Assembly (NCBI GenBank): GCA_030620285.1
Contig: JAUXFA010000049.1
Coordinates: forward strand, 1-7,609
DNA length: 7,609 nt
Direction: 5' to 3'
From: Piscirickettsiaceae bacterium
GTDB taxonomy: Bacteria > Pseudomonadota > Gammaproteobacteria > Nitrosococcales > Methylophagaceae
Under the pieces are notes generated by a model. The model had not been told where the DNA came from. It searched no databases and saw only the letters and a list, made by a program, of their open reading frames with translations. Positions 1 through 6,758 of the stretch are shown here, piece by piece. A program made the position numbers and the translations under genes. Within the stretch, counting starts at the first letter, position 1. Each line of letters opens with the position of its first letter.

Positions 1-60
1 AGTACTTTAGTACACCCTCCTTTTGAGGGGGCATAGATTATCTCTATTAATATTACAGGC

Positions 61-87
61 AAAAAAAAGGCCCTAAAAGGGCCTTTT
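61..87 (-). terminator. Rho-independent terminator of the OmpA-like lipoprotein gene
   Basis: Read on the minus strand, a perfect 9-bp stem (AAAAGGCCC / GGGCCTTTT, positions 87-79 and 73-65) with a 5-nt loop is followed by four more T residues, giving eight consecutive Ts. It starts 22 nt after the stop codon of the lipoprotein gene. On the plus strand the same stem ends in TTTT then CT, so it could also stop transcription arriving from the left, though less efficiently. This is the clearest regulatory structure in the window. Confidence 0.9.
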
Positions 88-109
88 CTAAAACAACTAT
101 TTTAACGTG

Positions 110-958
110 TTATTGACTAACGACAAAGTCAACTCGACGATTTGCAGCTTGACCCGCTTCAGTGTCATTATTAGCAACAGGGTAAGCTTCGCCCATGCCA
201 ACGGCTAATAAACTATCGCCATTCACACCACGACTAGTTAAGTAAGCAACGACAGCTTCAGCACGACTTTGCGATAATGTCATATTGTAAGCATCTGAAC
301 CACGGCTATCGGTATGTCCTTCAACACGAACTTCAATAACTGAATCAGTCCCTTTAAGAAGGTCAACAGCTTGCTCAAGAATGTCTTTTGCTGAATCAGT
401 TAATACTGATTTATTGGTATCAAAATTAACACCTGTTAGAGACAATATTTTTTGACCTGGTAATGGACAACCATCCGTATCAACAATTGTACCTAGTGGT
501 GTACCAGGACAAAGGTCTAAATAATCAGGAACAGCATCTTTATCAGCATCTAATGGGCAACCTACACGGTCAACTGAAACACCAGCAGGGGTGCCAGCAC
601 ATAAATCAATACCATCAAGTACGCCATCACCATCACTATCAAATGCACAACCTTGCGCATCCATCAACGCACCAGGAGGTACATCTGTTGGACAATCAGC
701 AACAGCTACCGCCATCGGCTCTTCAACAACTGCATCGTCACCATCTTGACATAACAATACGGCTAACATCGCGCCAACTACCGCACCACCAACTGCTGTA
801 GCCCCACCATCAATTGCTGCTGCTGCTGTAGCGCCACCGACGACACCGCCAGCAAGTGCACAAAGAAGATTATTTTGGCTTCCACGTTGGTTTGGACCTG
901 CACAGCCTGCTAATAAAGCGATAGCAAGTACAACTCCTAGTAATTTATATGTTCTCAT
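110..958 (-). CDS. OmpA-family outer-membrane lipoprotein with glycine zipper and TSP3-type repeats
   Basis: This probably encodes a peptidoglycan-tethering outer-membrane lipoprotein of 282 residues. It starts with a short charged segment and a hydrophobic signal ending in the lipobox LLAGC, so Cys19 is the expected lipidated residue. Residues about 34-69 are a Gly/Ala-rich hydrophobic stretch with repeated GG pairs (glycine-zipper type). Residues 89-166 hold Cys-bracketed, Asp-rich thrombospondin type-3-like repeats, which in this family bind calcium. Residues about 171-282 are an OmpA C-terminal domain: GHTD at 214-217, then LSQSRA, then NRRVDF near the end. By analogy with OmpA/Pal proteins, Asp217 and Arg232, 15 residues apart, should contact meso-diaminopimelate of peptidoglycan. 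Two ATGs stand in tandem. The AAGGA ribosome-binding site sits 3 nt from the first and 6 nt from the second, so I chose the second. The gene is monocistronic by its own promoter and terminator, although read-through from pilU is possible. The exact family member is not recognised, so no symbol is given. Confidence 0.9.
   Translation of the reverse strand: MRTYKLLGVVLAIALLAGCAGPNQRGSQNNLLCALAGGVVGGATAAAAIDGGATAVGGAVVGAMLAVLLCQDGDDAVVEEPMAVAVADCPTDVPPGALMDAQGCAFDSDGDGVLDGIDLCAGTPAGVSVDRVGCPLDADKDAVPDYLDLCPGTPLGTIVDTDGCPLPGQKILSLTGVNFDTNKSVLTDSAKDILEQAVDLLKGTDSVIEVRVEGHTDSRGSDAYNMTLSQSRAEAVVAYLTSRGVNGDSLLAVGMGEAYPVANNDTEAGQAANRRVDFVVSQ
461..694 (-). repeat. TSP3-like 30-residue repeats inside the OmpA lipoprotein
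   Basis: Two full 30-residue units (codons at 551-640 and 461-550) follow a partial unit (641-694) that keeps only the Cys-rich half. The common pattern is D-x-D-x-D-x-V-x-D-x-x-D-x-C-x-G-T-P-x-G, then V-D-x-x-G-C-P. The first full unit has the classic DSDGDGVLD calcium-loop sequence. The second is changed at both glycines (DADKDAVPD) but keeps its Asp residues. Six cysteines (residues 89, 104, 120, 134, 150 and 164) bracket the units and could form disulfides in the periplasm. Confidence 0.75.
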
Positions 959-964
959 CATTAT

Positions 965-969
965 TCCTT
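965..969 (-). promoter_or_regulatory. Ribosome-binding site deciding the OmpA lipoprotein start
   Basis: AAGGA on the minus strand lies 3 nt before the first ATG and 6 nt before the second ATG of an ATGATG pair. The second gives the normal spacing, so translation most likely starts at 958. The difference is a single residue and does not affect the signal peptide. Confidence 0.65.
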
Positions 970-982
970 AATTAATCCAAAA

Positions 983-1011
983 TTTATAAACAATTCACAA
1001 TCCGCTGCCAA
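983..1011 (-). promoter_or_regulatory. Candidate sigma70 promoter of the OmpA-like lipoprotein gene
   Basis: On the minus strand TTGGCA (1011-1006) and TATAAA (988-983) are separated by exactly 17 nt; each matches its consensus at five of six positions. Transcription would begin near 976, leaving a short leader of about 15 nt that holds the AAGGA site. A perfect TATAAT (1016-1011) lies just upstream and overlaps the -35 element, but it has no matching -35 box, so it is a second and weaker candidate. Confidence 0.55.
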
Positions 1012-1100
1012 TTATATCGTAAAAACCCAAGAATGGCATAGGAATTTTGCCGACCAATATAATACATAACAATATTATTTACAAATCCAAGCTAACATAT

Positions 1101-1116
1101 TAATCCAAAAGGATTA
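1101..1116. repeat. Perfect 6-bp inverted repeat after pilU
   Basis: TAATCC and GGATTA flank an AAAA loop, beginning 10 nt after the pilU stop codon. In the pilU direction the hairpin is not followed by a T tract, so it is at best a weak terminator or an RNA-end stabiliser. The rest of the 164-nt gap before the lipoprotein gene holds that gene's promoter and is AT-rich, with no open frame. Confidence 0.3.
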
Positions 1117-1125
1117 TCATCCTGC

Positions 1126-2268
1126 TTACATATGGCCGATAATACCATCTTCATCTGGTTGAATTGATAAACCTTGGATACCTTCATCATCTGGTAATTC
1201 ACCGGTTTCTGAGCCTAGTTTAATCATCAAACGAACCTCATTAGCCGAATCAGAGTTTTTCAAACATTCTTCATAAGTAATTTCACCGGCTTTATACAAG
1301 TCGTACACTGCTTGGTCGAAAGTCTGCATACCTAATTCTCGAGAACGTTTCATAACCTCTTTTATTTCTGACACTTTGCCTTTTTCAATCAAATCAGCGA
1401 TTAATGGCGTATTGAGTAAGACCTCAACGGCAACAGCACGGCCAGTACCATCTTTTCTAGGGATGAGTCGCTGAGCAACAACTGCCCTTAAATTCAGCGA
1501 CAAATCTAAAAATAATTGTTGATGGCGTTCTTCAGGGAAAAAGTTAATTACCCGATCCATCGCCTGATTGGCATTATTAGCATGCAAGGTTGATAAACAA
1601 AGATGGCCAGTTTCCGCAAATACAATTCCGTAATCCATCGTAGCGCGATCTCGGATCTCACCAATCATAATCACATCAGGCGCTTGACGTAATGAGTTTT
1701 TCAAAGCAATTTCATAGGACTCGGTATCAATCCCAACTTCACGCTGTGTTACCACGCAGCCAGCATGGTCATGATCAAATTCAATCGGATCTTCAATCGT
1801 TAATATATGCCCAGTACTATTCTGATTACGGTAACCAATCATCGCAGCTAACGTTGTTGATTTACCAGAGCCTGTTGCCCCGACAAACATCACTAAACCG
1901 CGTTTAGTCATTGACAGTTCTTTAATAATATCCGGGACATTCAACCCATCGATAGTGGGTATTTCATCTTTTATTCGACGCAAAACCATTGCTATTTTAT
2001 CGCGCTGATATAACGCACTAACCCGAAAACGGCCAGCACCAGAGGTGGCAATAGCATAGTTACATTCTTTATCGCGTTCAAAAACCTTTTTTTGCTCATC
2101 GCTCATGGTGCTGATCACTAAATCACGCGCCTCAGCATCCGATAACGGATCTTGAGAAATGGTGGCTAATTTGCCATTTACTTTTAAAGTCGGTGCTCGT
2201 CCTGCAGTAATAAATAAATCTGAGGCATCGTGTTTCACCACAGCTTTAAGAATGGTTACGATATCCAT
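1126..2268 (-). CDS. pilU: Type IV pilus retraction ATPase PilU (PilT-like secretion ATPase)
   Basis: This is a cytoplasmic hexameric ATPase of the GspE/PilT family that assists PilT in pulling back type IV pili during twitching motility, surface sensing and DNA uptake. The 380-residue protein matches the usual PilU length of about 380. An N-terminal PAS-like domain (about 1-100) precedes the RecA-like core: Walker A GATGSGKST at 130-138, Asp box ILTIEDPIEF ending at 164, Walker B DVIMIGEIRD at 198-207 and His box TGHLCLSTLH at 220-229. PilU rather than PilT is indicated by the downstream position, NFFPEERHQQLF after the His box, absence of the PilT motif AIRNLIRE (LNTPLIADLIEKGK instead) and a longer acidic C-terminal tail (about 350-380). 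It is the second gene of a pilT-pilU unit, and its ribosome-binding site overlaps the pilT stop. Of two tandem ATGs the second has better spacing, so it was chosen. Confidence 0.95.
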   Translation of the reverse strand: MDIVTILKAVVKHDASDLFITAGRAPTLKVNGKLATISQDPLSDAEARDLVISTMSDEQKKVFERDKECNYAIATSGAGRFRVSALYQRDKIAMVLRRIKDEIPTIDGLNVPDIIKELSMTKRGLVMFVGATGSGKSTTLAAMIGYRNQNSTGHILTIEDPIEFDHDHAGCVVTQREVGIDTESYEIALKNSLRQAPDVIMIGEIRDRATMDYGIVFAETGHLCLSTLHANNANQAMDRVINFFPEERHQQLFLDLSLNLRAVVAQRLIPRKDGTGRAVAVEVLLNTPLIADLIEKGKVSEIKEVMKRSRELGMQTFDQAVYDLYKAGEITYEECLKNSDSANEVRLMIKLGSETGELPDDEGIQGLSIQPDEDGIIGHM

Positions 2269-2274
2269 CATGAT

Positions 2275-2279
2275 CTCCT
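2275..2279 (-). promoter_or_regulatory. pilU ribosome-binding site overlapping the pilT stop codon
   Basis: On the minus strand AGGAG (2279-2275) shares two bases with the pilT TAG stop (2280-2278). It lies 3 nt before the first ATG and 6 nt before the second ATG of pilU. Ribosomes ending pilT would clear or occupy this site, so pilU translation is probably coupled to pilT. The spacing favours the second ATG. Confidence 0.75.
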
Positions 2280-3315
2280 ATCGGAATAAATCTTTGTTGA
2301 CCGCACGCGGTAAAGCTTCGGCTTTGGTAATTTGTTGACGTCGCATCAAATCTTGTAAGTTCTGATCAAGCGTTTGCATACCCACGCCCGCACCCGTTTG
2401 AATGGCAGAATACATTTGCGGCACTTTATCTTCACGAATCAAGTTACGAATAGCCGGCGTACCAATCATAATTTCATGAGCAGCAATACGGCCTCCACCT
2501 ACTTTTTTCAATAATGTTTGCGAAATAACGGAGCGCAATGATTCAGACAACATTGACCGAACCATATCTTTTTCAGCTGCGGGGAATACATCAATAATGC
2601 GGTCAATGGTTTTGGCGGCAGAGGATGTATGTAAAGTACCAAAGACTAAATGACCTGTTTCGGCAGCCGTTAATGCTAAACGGATAGTTTCCAAATCACG
2701 TAACTCACCGACTAAAATAATATCCGGATCTTCTCGCAATGCTGAGCGCAACGCCTCACTGAATCCTAATGTGTCACGGTGCACTTCGCGCTGATTAACT
2801 AAACATTTTTTACTTTTATGTACAAATTCAATTGGATCTTCAATGGTTAAGATATGTTCATTATCTTTCTCATTCTTATAGTCGACCATCGCTGCTAATG
2901 TTGTTGATTTACCTGAACCTGTCGGGCCAGTAACCAAGACTATCCCACGAGGATTATCAGCAATTTGCTTGAAAATTTCCGGCGCGCCTAATTCTTCTAA
3001 TGTTAAAACGACTGAGGGAATGGTACGGAAAACAGCGGCTGCACCACGATTTTGATTAAAAGCATTTACACGAAAACGTGCCAGATTGGGAATTTCAAAT
3101 GAAAAGTCAGTTTCAAGGAATTCTTCAAAATCCTTGCGCTGCTTATCATTCATAATGTCATACACCATGGCATGAACTTCTTTGTGCTCCATCGCCGGCA
3201 AATTAATCTTTTTAATATCACCATCAACGCGAATCATCGGTGGCTCACCCGCTGAAATATGTAAATCAGACGCATTATTTTTTGCACTAAAGGTTAGTAA
3301 TTCAGTAATATCCAT
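2278..3315 (-). CDS. pilT: Type IV pilus twitching motility ATPase PilT
   Basis: PilT is the main pilus retraction motor: a hexamer at the inner-membrane base of the type IV pilus that uses ATP to return pilin subunits to the membrane. The 345 residues match the family length of about 344. The N-terminal half carries conserved arginines in ARFRVNAFNQ (79-88). The core has Walker A GPTGSGKST at 130-138, Asp box ILTIEDPIEF at 155-164, Walker B DIILVGELRD at 198-207 and His box TGHLVFGTLHTSS from 220. The C-terminal AIRNLIRE motif, known to be needed for retraction in PilT, is intact at 288-295. All catalytic motifs are present, so the enzyme should be active. The start is supported by an AGGGGA site 5 nt upstream of the ATG and by the typical MDITELL opening. 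It is the first gene of the pilT-pilU unit and is divergent from yggS. No other pilus genes are in view. Confidence 0.97.
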   Translation of the reverse strand: MDITELLTFSAKNNASDLHISAGEPPMIRVDGDIKKINLPAMEHKEVHAMVYDIMNDKQRKDFEEFLETDFSFEIPNLARFRVNAFNQNRGAAAVFRTIPSVVLTLEELGAPEIFKQIADNPRGIVLVTGPTGSGKSTTLAAMVDYKNEKDNEHILTIEDPIEFVHKSKKCLVNQREVHRDTLGFSEALRSALREDPDIILVGELRDLETIRLALTAAETGHLVFGTLHTSSAAKTIDRIIDVFPAAEKDMVRSMLSESLRSVISQTLLKKVGGGRIAAHEIMIGTPAIRNLIREDKVPQMYSAIQTGAGVGMQTLDQNLQDLMRRQQITKAEALPRAVNKDLFR

Positions 3316-3406
3316 TCACATCCCCTACTCATTTTAAATATCATCGACTCATCTTCCTATTGGAAGTATTTGACATAAAGTATCGTGCCCAACACAGGCT
3401 TGCAAC
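3316..3406. promoter_or_regulatory. Divergent pilT/yggS intergenic control region
   Basis: These 91 bp must carry promoters for both directions because the flanking genes start outward from it. Visible elements are an inverted repeat CTTCC-TATT-GGAAG (3353-3366), a direct repeat AAGTAT-N8-AAGTAT (3364-3369 and 3378-3383), and a perfect TTGACA (3370-3375) between the two copies. No good -10 box lies at 16-18 nt from that TTGACA, and I could not pick a convincing complete promoter on either strand. The role as control region is inferred from layout; the individual elements are only candidates. Confidence 0.5.
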
Positions 3407-4129
3407 ATGACAATGATAAAAAAACGGTTTATTTCTATAAAAAACCAAATTACCCAGTTAGAAAAAACCTGTGAGCGCTCATCAAATAGCGTACAACTTT
3501 TAGCGGTAAGTAAAACATGGCCATCCGCCGTATTACGTGAGTTAGCAATGGAAGGGCAGCAATGTTTTGGAGAAAACTACTTACAAGAAGCCTTAACTAA
3601 AATTGACGATTTAGCTGATTTAAATTTGGAATGGCATTTTATTGGCCCTATTCAATCCAATAAAACTAAAGATATTGCACAGCATTTTGACTGGGTGCAA
3701 ACTATCGATAGGCTGAAAATTGCGCAACGTCTTTCCAAACAACGACCTTCAAACCTCGCTGATCTCAACGTGTGCATCCAAGTTAATATTGATAACGAAT
3801 TGAGTAAATCTGGGGTTCCGGTGTCAGACCTCAAACCCTTAGCAGAGAAAATTAATGAAATTGAACGATTAACATTACGTGGACTGATGATTATTCCTGC
3901 TAAACAGGATGAAGTTGAACAACAATCTGCGACTTTTGAAAAGGCTTATCAACTATTTGACCAACTTACAGCGTTATACCCAACCGTAGATACATTATCA
4001 ATGGGAATGACCCATGATATGGCTTCCGCAATTGCTCAAGGCAGCACACTGGTACGAATTGGTACCGCGTTATTCGGCCAAAGATCTACACCTACATCAT
4101 CAGGTCAAGTAAACTTAAGTCGATATTAG
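3407..4129 (+). CDS. yggS: YggS/PLPBP-family pyridoxal phosphate homeostasis protein
   Basis: This PLP-binding protein of the YggS/PROSC family has no known catalytic reaction. It carries and buffers pyridoxal 5'-phosphate in the cytosol, and its loss disturbs vitamin B6 and amino-acid metabolism. The 240 residues fit a single TIM-barrel domain resembling alanine racemase. Lys36 in LLAVSKTWP is the expected Schiff-base lysine. Other family marks are FGENYLQEA (54-62), WHFIGPIQSNK (76-86) and the phosphate-binding end LSMGMTHDM followed by VRIGTALFG (about 197-224). The first ATG is chosen: an AGG lies 8 nt upstream, and a second in-frame ATG two codons later would be too far from it. The ribosome-binding site is weak. 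The gene ends in tandem stops (TAG TAA) and is followed 25 nt later by proC, an association common across bacteria. Confidence 0.95.
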   Translation: MTMIKKRFISIKNQITQLEKTCERSSNSVQLLAVSKTWPSAVLRELAMEGQQCFGENYLQEALTKIDDLADLNLEWHFIGPIQSNKTKDIAQHFDWVQTIDRLKIAQRLSKQRPSNLADLNVCIQVNIDNELSKSGVPVSDLKPLAEKINEIERLTLRGLMIIPAKQDEVEQQSATFEKAYQLFDQLTALYPTVDTLSMGMTHDMASAIAQGSTLVRIGTALFGQRSTPTSSGQVNLSRY

Positions 4130-4154
4130 TAAACTTGCATCGGTGAGATAATAA

Positions 4155-4988
4155 ATGAAAGAATGTAAAATCACATTTATCGGTGGCGGCAATATGGCGC
4201 GCAGCCTGATTGGCGGTTTAATTGCCGATGGTTTTAACCCACAGCATATTCATGTAGCGGATCCCGAGCCTAGTTGCCTGCAAACGTTGCGTGATGTCTA
4301 TCCCGTTCAAACATTTAATAGCAATATTGATGCATCTCAAGACTGTGACGTTGTCATTTTGGCCGTCAAACCACAGCAATTACAAACTGTTGTTAAACAA
4401 TTAGCCGCTCACTGGCATCCTGATCAATTATTGATATCAATTGCAGCCGGCATCCGTCTCGATGATATTGCTCGCTGGCTAGGTCATAATAAAGCTGCCA
4501 TTGTCCGCTCCATGCCTAATACACCTGCTTTAGTACAAGCAGCTGCCACAGCACTTTATGCCAATCATCATGTGAGTAATTCACAACATGAGTTAGCCGA
4601 ATCTATTTTACGTTCTGTTGGGCTTGCATTATGGGTAGATGATGAAGTGCAAATCGATGCCGTTACCGCTTTATCTGGCAGTGGACCCGCCTATTTCTTT
4701 TTGGTCATGGAAGCAATGGAAATAGCCGCAGTTGAAATGGGACTCCCTGCTGAAACAGCACGTTTATTATGTTTACAAACAGCATTTGGTGCTGCAAAAA
4801 TGGCACTGGAAAGTGATGAAAACACGGCCACATTACGACAACGAGTGACCTCTCCTAAAGGCACAACTGAACGGGCTATCCATGAATTAGAAGACGGTGG
4901 ATTACGTGGTTTATTTGAAAATGCACTGATTGCTGCAGCATTACGTGCACGCGAATTGGCTAATCAATTAGGTGAAGATGATGCCTAG
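4155..4988 (+). CDS. proC: Pyrroline-5-carboxylate reductase (proline biosynthesis)
   Basis: ProC reduces delta1-pyrroline-5-carboxylate to L-proline with NAD(P)H, the last step of proline synthesis, in the cytosol. The 277-residue protein is close to the usual 265-280. The N-terminal Rossmann domain opens with FIGGGNMARSLIGGL (8-22), followed by AVKPQ (70-74) and RSMPNTPA (118-125). The C-terminal helical dimerisation and active-site domain carries ALSGSGPAYFF (172-182) and VTSPKGTTERAI (231-242). The family usually has Gly or Ala where Lys235 stands here; this looks like ordinary variation near the substrate loop. A GGTGAG site lies 7 nt before the ATG. The gene ends inside the start of yggT, suggesting translational coupling. 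Its grouping with yggS and yggT is conserved in many proteobacteria. Confidence 0.97.
   Translation: MKECKITFIGGGNMARSLIGGLIADGFNPQHIHVADPEPSCLQTLRDVYPVQTFNSNIDASQDCDVVILAVKPQQLQTVVKQLAAHWHPDQLLISIAAGIRLDDIARWLGHNKAAIVRSMPNTPALVQAAATALYANHHVSNSQHELAESILRSVGLALWVDDEVQIDAVTALSGSGPAYFFLVMEAMEIAAVEMGLPAETARLLCLQTAFGAAKMALESDENTATLRQRVTSPKGTTERAIHELEDGGLRGLFENALIAAALRARELANQLGEDDA
4970..4975 (+). promoter_or_regulatory. Ribosome-binding site deciding the yggT start, inside proC
   Basis: AGGTGA lies within the last codons of proC, 5 nt before the ATG at 4981 and only 2 nt before an in-frame ATG at 4978. It also overlaps a GTG at 4972 that would otherwise extend the frame. The spacing supports 4981 as the real start. 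Confidence 0.7.
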
Positions 4989-5532
4989 TAGCTATTTCAG
5001 TACACCCCTAATTTTCTTGGTAGACACACTATTTAGCATCTATCTTGGTATTATTGCACTGCGCCTCATTATGCAGTGGGCACAATGGGAATATAGCAAT
5101 CCCTTAGTCCAGATTATTATTCAAGCCACGCAAGTACCGGTAAAGTTTTTACGTCAATTTGTCCCACCTATTGGCCGTTGGGACAGTGCAACCATTATAT
5201 TATTGGTCGCTGTGACAGTTATCAAACTACTGCTACTCAGTCTTTTACACCCCGTCCATTTAACTATCTTTACCGTAATCCAGGAAATATTTTCGCTATT
5301 TATCATCCTGTTTACTGCCAGTATTATTATTCAAGTTATTTTAAGTTGGCTGGCACCTTATAATGACAATCCCATTTCGCCACTTATTAATCGCATGAAT
5401 GCACCATTATTAAACCCTGTAAAACGATGGCTACCACCAATGAGTGGCCTAGATTTATCACCTTTAGTTGTGATTCTCGGTTTACAAATTTTATCCATGT
5501 TGGTCTTGCCTTTATTAACAGGACAATACTAA
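4981..5532 (+). CDS. yggT: YggT-family integral membrane protein
   Basis: This is a small inner-membrane protein of the YGGT family, 183 residues with about four membrane segments (roughly 8-33, 69-92, 97-123 and 158-180). Two tandem YGGT repeats are visible. Each has a helix ending in a Trp-containing stretch, an NP or SP turn, a PVKFLRQFVPP or NPVKRWLPP amphipathic segment, and then a second helix. The molecular function is unsettled; homologues have been linked to osmotic or ion stress, and plant relatives act in chloroplast membranes, so I assign no reaction. The frame is open from a GTG at 4972, but the ribosome-binding site best fits the ATG at 4981, giving an 8-nt overlap with the end of proC. 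It sits between proC and metX as in Pseudomonas. Confidence 0.92.
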   Translation: MPSSYFSTPLIFLVDTLFSIYLGIIALRLIMQWAQWEYSNPLVQIIIQATQVPVKFLRQFVPPIGRWDSATIILLVAVTVIKLLLLSLLHPVHLTIFTVIQEIFSLFIILFTASIIIQVILSWLAPYNDNPISPLINRMNAPLLNPVKRWLPPMSGLDLSPLVVILGLQILSMLVLPLLTGQY

Positions 5533-5577
5533 TCTAAAGTCTTTATTGCACAATCGTCACTGACTATTTAGACTTTT
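5533..5577 (+). terminator. Imperfect hairpin between yggT and metX (possible weak terminator)
   Basis: Immediately after the yggT stop, TCTAAA (5533-5538) can pair with TTTAGA (5567-5572). GTC (5539-5541) extends the stem with GAC (5562-5564) across a 2-nt bulge. CTTTT follows. A competing pairing, AAAGTC (5536-5541) with GACTTT (5571-5576), uses the same strand. The stem is AT-rich and the T run short, so termination would be partial at most. No convincing promoter for metX is visible in this 74-nt gap. Confidence 0.3.
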
Positions 5578-5606
5578 GCCCATAAGAACCAAGGAATAGT
5601 AAAACC

Positions 5607-6758
5607 ATGCCGGAGACAATACCGGCCGATTCAGTCGGTCTGGTGAGCCCTACAAACCTTCATATTGATATGCCAATCACCCTGGAGTGTGGCCGCAGTT
5701 TGCTACGCTATGATCTTGTTTATGAGACATACGGCAAGCTCAATAAAGAGGCATCTAATGCTGTGCTGATCTGTCATGCATTATCAGGTGATCATCATGC
5801 CGCTGGCTATCATGACAAAGATGATAAAAAACCCGGCTGGTGGGATACCGCTATCGGGCCTGGAAAAGCTATCGATACCAATCATTTTTATGTGGTTTGT
5901 TTAAATAATATTGGTGGCTGCAAAGGTTCAACTGGCCCCACCAGTATTAATCCTGAAACAGATAAAATCTATGGCCCAGACTTCCCTATTGTCACCGTCA
6001 CTGATTGGGTTAATACTCAGGCTATACTGGCAGATTATCTCAATATTAAACAGTGGGCTGCGGTTGTCGGAGGTAGTTTAGGCGGCATGCAAGCAATGCA
6101 ATGGGCGATTAGCTTTCCAGATCGTTTGCAGCATTGTTTAATGATTGCCGCAGCACCTAAATTATCAGCACAAAATATTGCTTTTAATGAAGTGGCCAGA
6201 ACCGCTATTAAATCCGACCCGAATTTCCATGAGGGCCATTACACTGAACATCAAACAATTCCTCGCCAAGGTTTAGGTTTAGCTAGAATGTTAGGACATA
6301 TTACCTATCTATCCGACCAAGCAATGGGAGAAAAATTTGGCCGCGAACTCCGTAATGACAGCATTCATTATGGCTATGATGTCGACTTCCAAATTGAAAG
6401 TTATTTGCGTTACCAAAGTGAAACTTTTGTTGAACACTTTGATGCCAACACCTATCTATTAATGACCAAAGCCTTAGACTATTTTGATCCCGCAAAACAA
6501 TATGATCATGATTTAGCCAAAACATTATCCACTATTCAAGCTAAGTGCCTTGTTGTGTCGTTTACCAGTGATTGGCGATTCTCACCTGAACGATCTCATG
6601 AAATTGTTAATGCCCTACTCAGCAGCGAAAAAGAAGTTATTTATGCTGAAATTGAAGCACATCAAGGTCATGATGCTTTTTTAATGCCGATACCACGATA
6701 TCATCAAATATTTAAAACCTATATGCAGCGTGTTGCCGCTGATTGTGAGCTGACATGA
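5607..6758 (+). CDS. metX: Homoserine O-acyltransferase MetX, probably succinyl-specific
   Basis: MetX acylates L-homoserine using an acyl-CoA, the committed step of methionine synthesis, in the cytosol. The 383-residue alpha/beta-hydrolase fold protein is full length. The catalytic triad is visible: nucleophile Ser157 in GGSLGG, Asp322 in TSDWRF and His355 in QGHDAF; Arg227 (LARMLGH) and Asp356 are at expected substrate-binding positions. Arg324, two residues after the catalytic Asp, occupies the site tied to acyl-CoA choice. Proteobacterial succinyl-CoA-using enzymes read DWRF here, whereas acetyl-CoA users typically have Leu at this site. The presence of metW also fits the succinyl type, so homoserine O-succinyltransferase (MetXS) is the better call, by inference. 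The start matches the family opening (DSVGLVSP). An AAGGA lies 11 nt upstream, a rather long spacing. The stop overlaps the metW start. Confidence 0.95.
   Translation: MPETIPADSVGLVSPTNLHIDMPITLECGRSLLRYDLVYETYGKLNKEASNAVLICHALSGDHHAAGYHDKDDKKPGWWDTAIGPGKAIDTNHFYVVCLNNIGGCKGSTGPTSINPETDKIYGPDFPIVTVTDWVNTQAILADYLNIKQWAAVVGGSLGGMQAMQWAISFPDRLQHCLMIAAAPKLSAQNIAFNEVARTAIKSDPNFHEGHYTEHQTIPRQGLGLARMLGHITYLSDQAMGEKFGRELRNDSIHYGYDVDFQIESYLRYQSETFVEHFDANTYLLMTKALDYFDPAKQYDHDLAKTLSTIQAKCLVVSFTSDWRFSPERSHEIVNALLSSEKEVIYAEIEAHQGHDAFLMPIPRYHQIFKTYMQRVAADCELT

Noticed and set aside
15..29. Hairpin CCCTC-N5-GAGGG at the left edge
   Set aside because: It is a short 5-bp stem with no T tract in either direction. 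The gene it might serve lies outside the window, so no role can be supported.
463..801. Plus-strand open frame of about 112 codons antisense to the OmpA lipoprotein gene
   Set aside because: The translation is a Gln/His-rich low-complexity string, the mirror of the Asp/Gly/Ala repeat coding on the other strand. It has no ribosome-binding site and resembles no known protein.
3370..3375. Perfect TTGACA upstream of yggS as a -35 box
   Set aside because: The sequence 16-18 nt downstream (around CACAGG) does not resemble a -10 element, so a full promoter cannot be called; it is listed only as an element of the control region.
3376..3400. Possible sigma54 promoter for pilT on the minus strand (TGGGCAC)
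   Set aside because: The required GC doublet at the correct spacing (TTGC-like -12 element) is absent.
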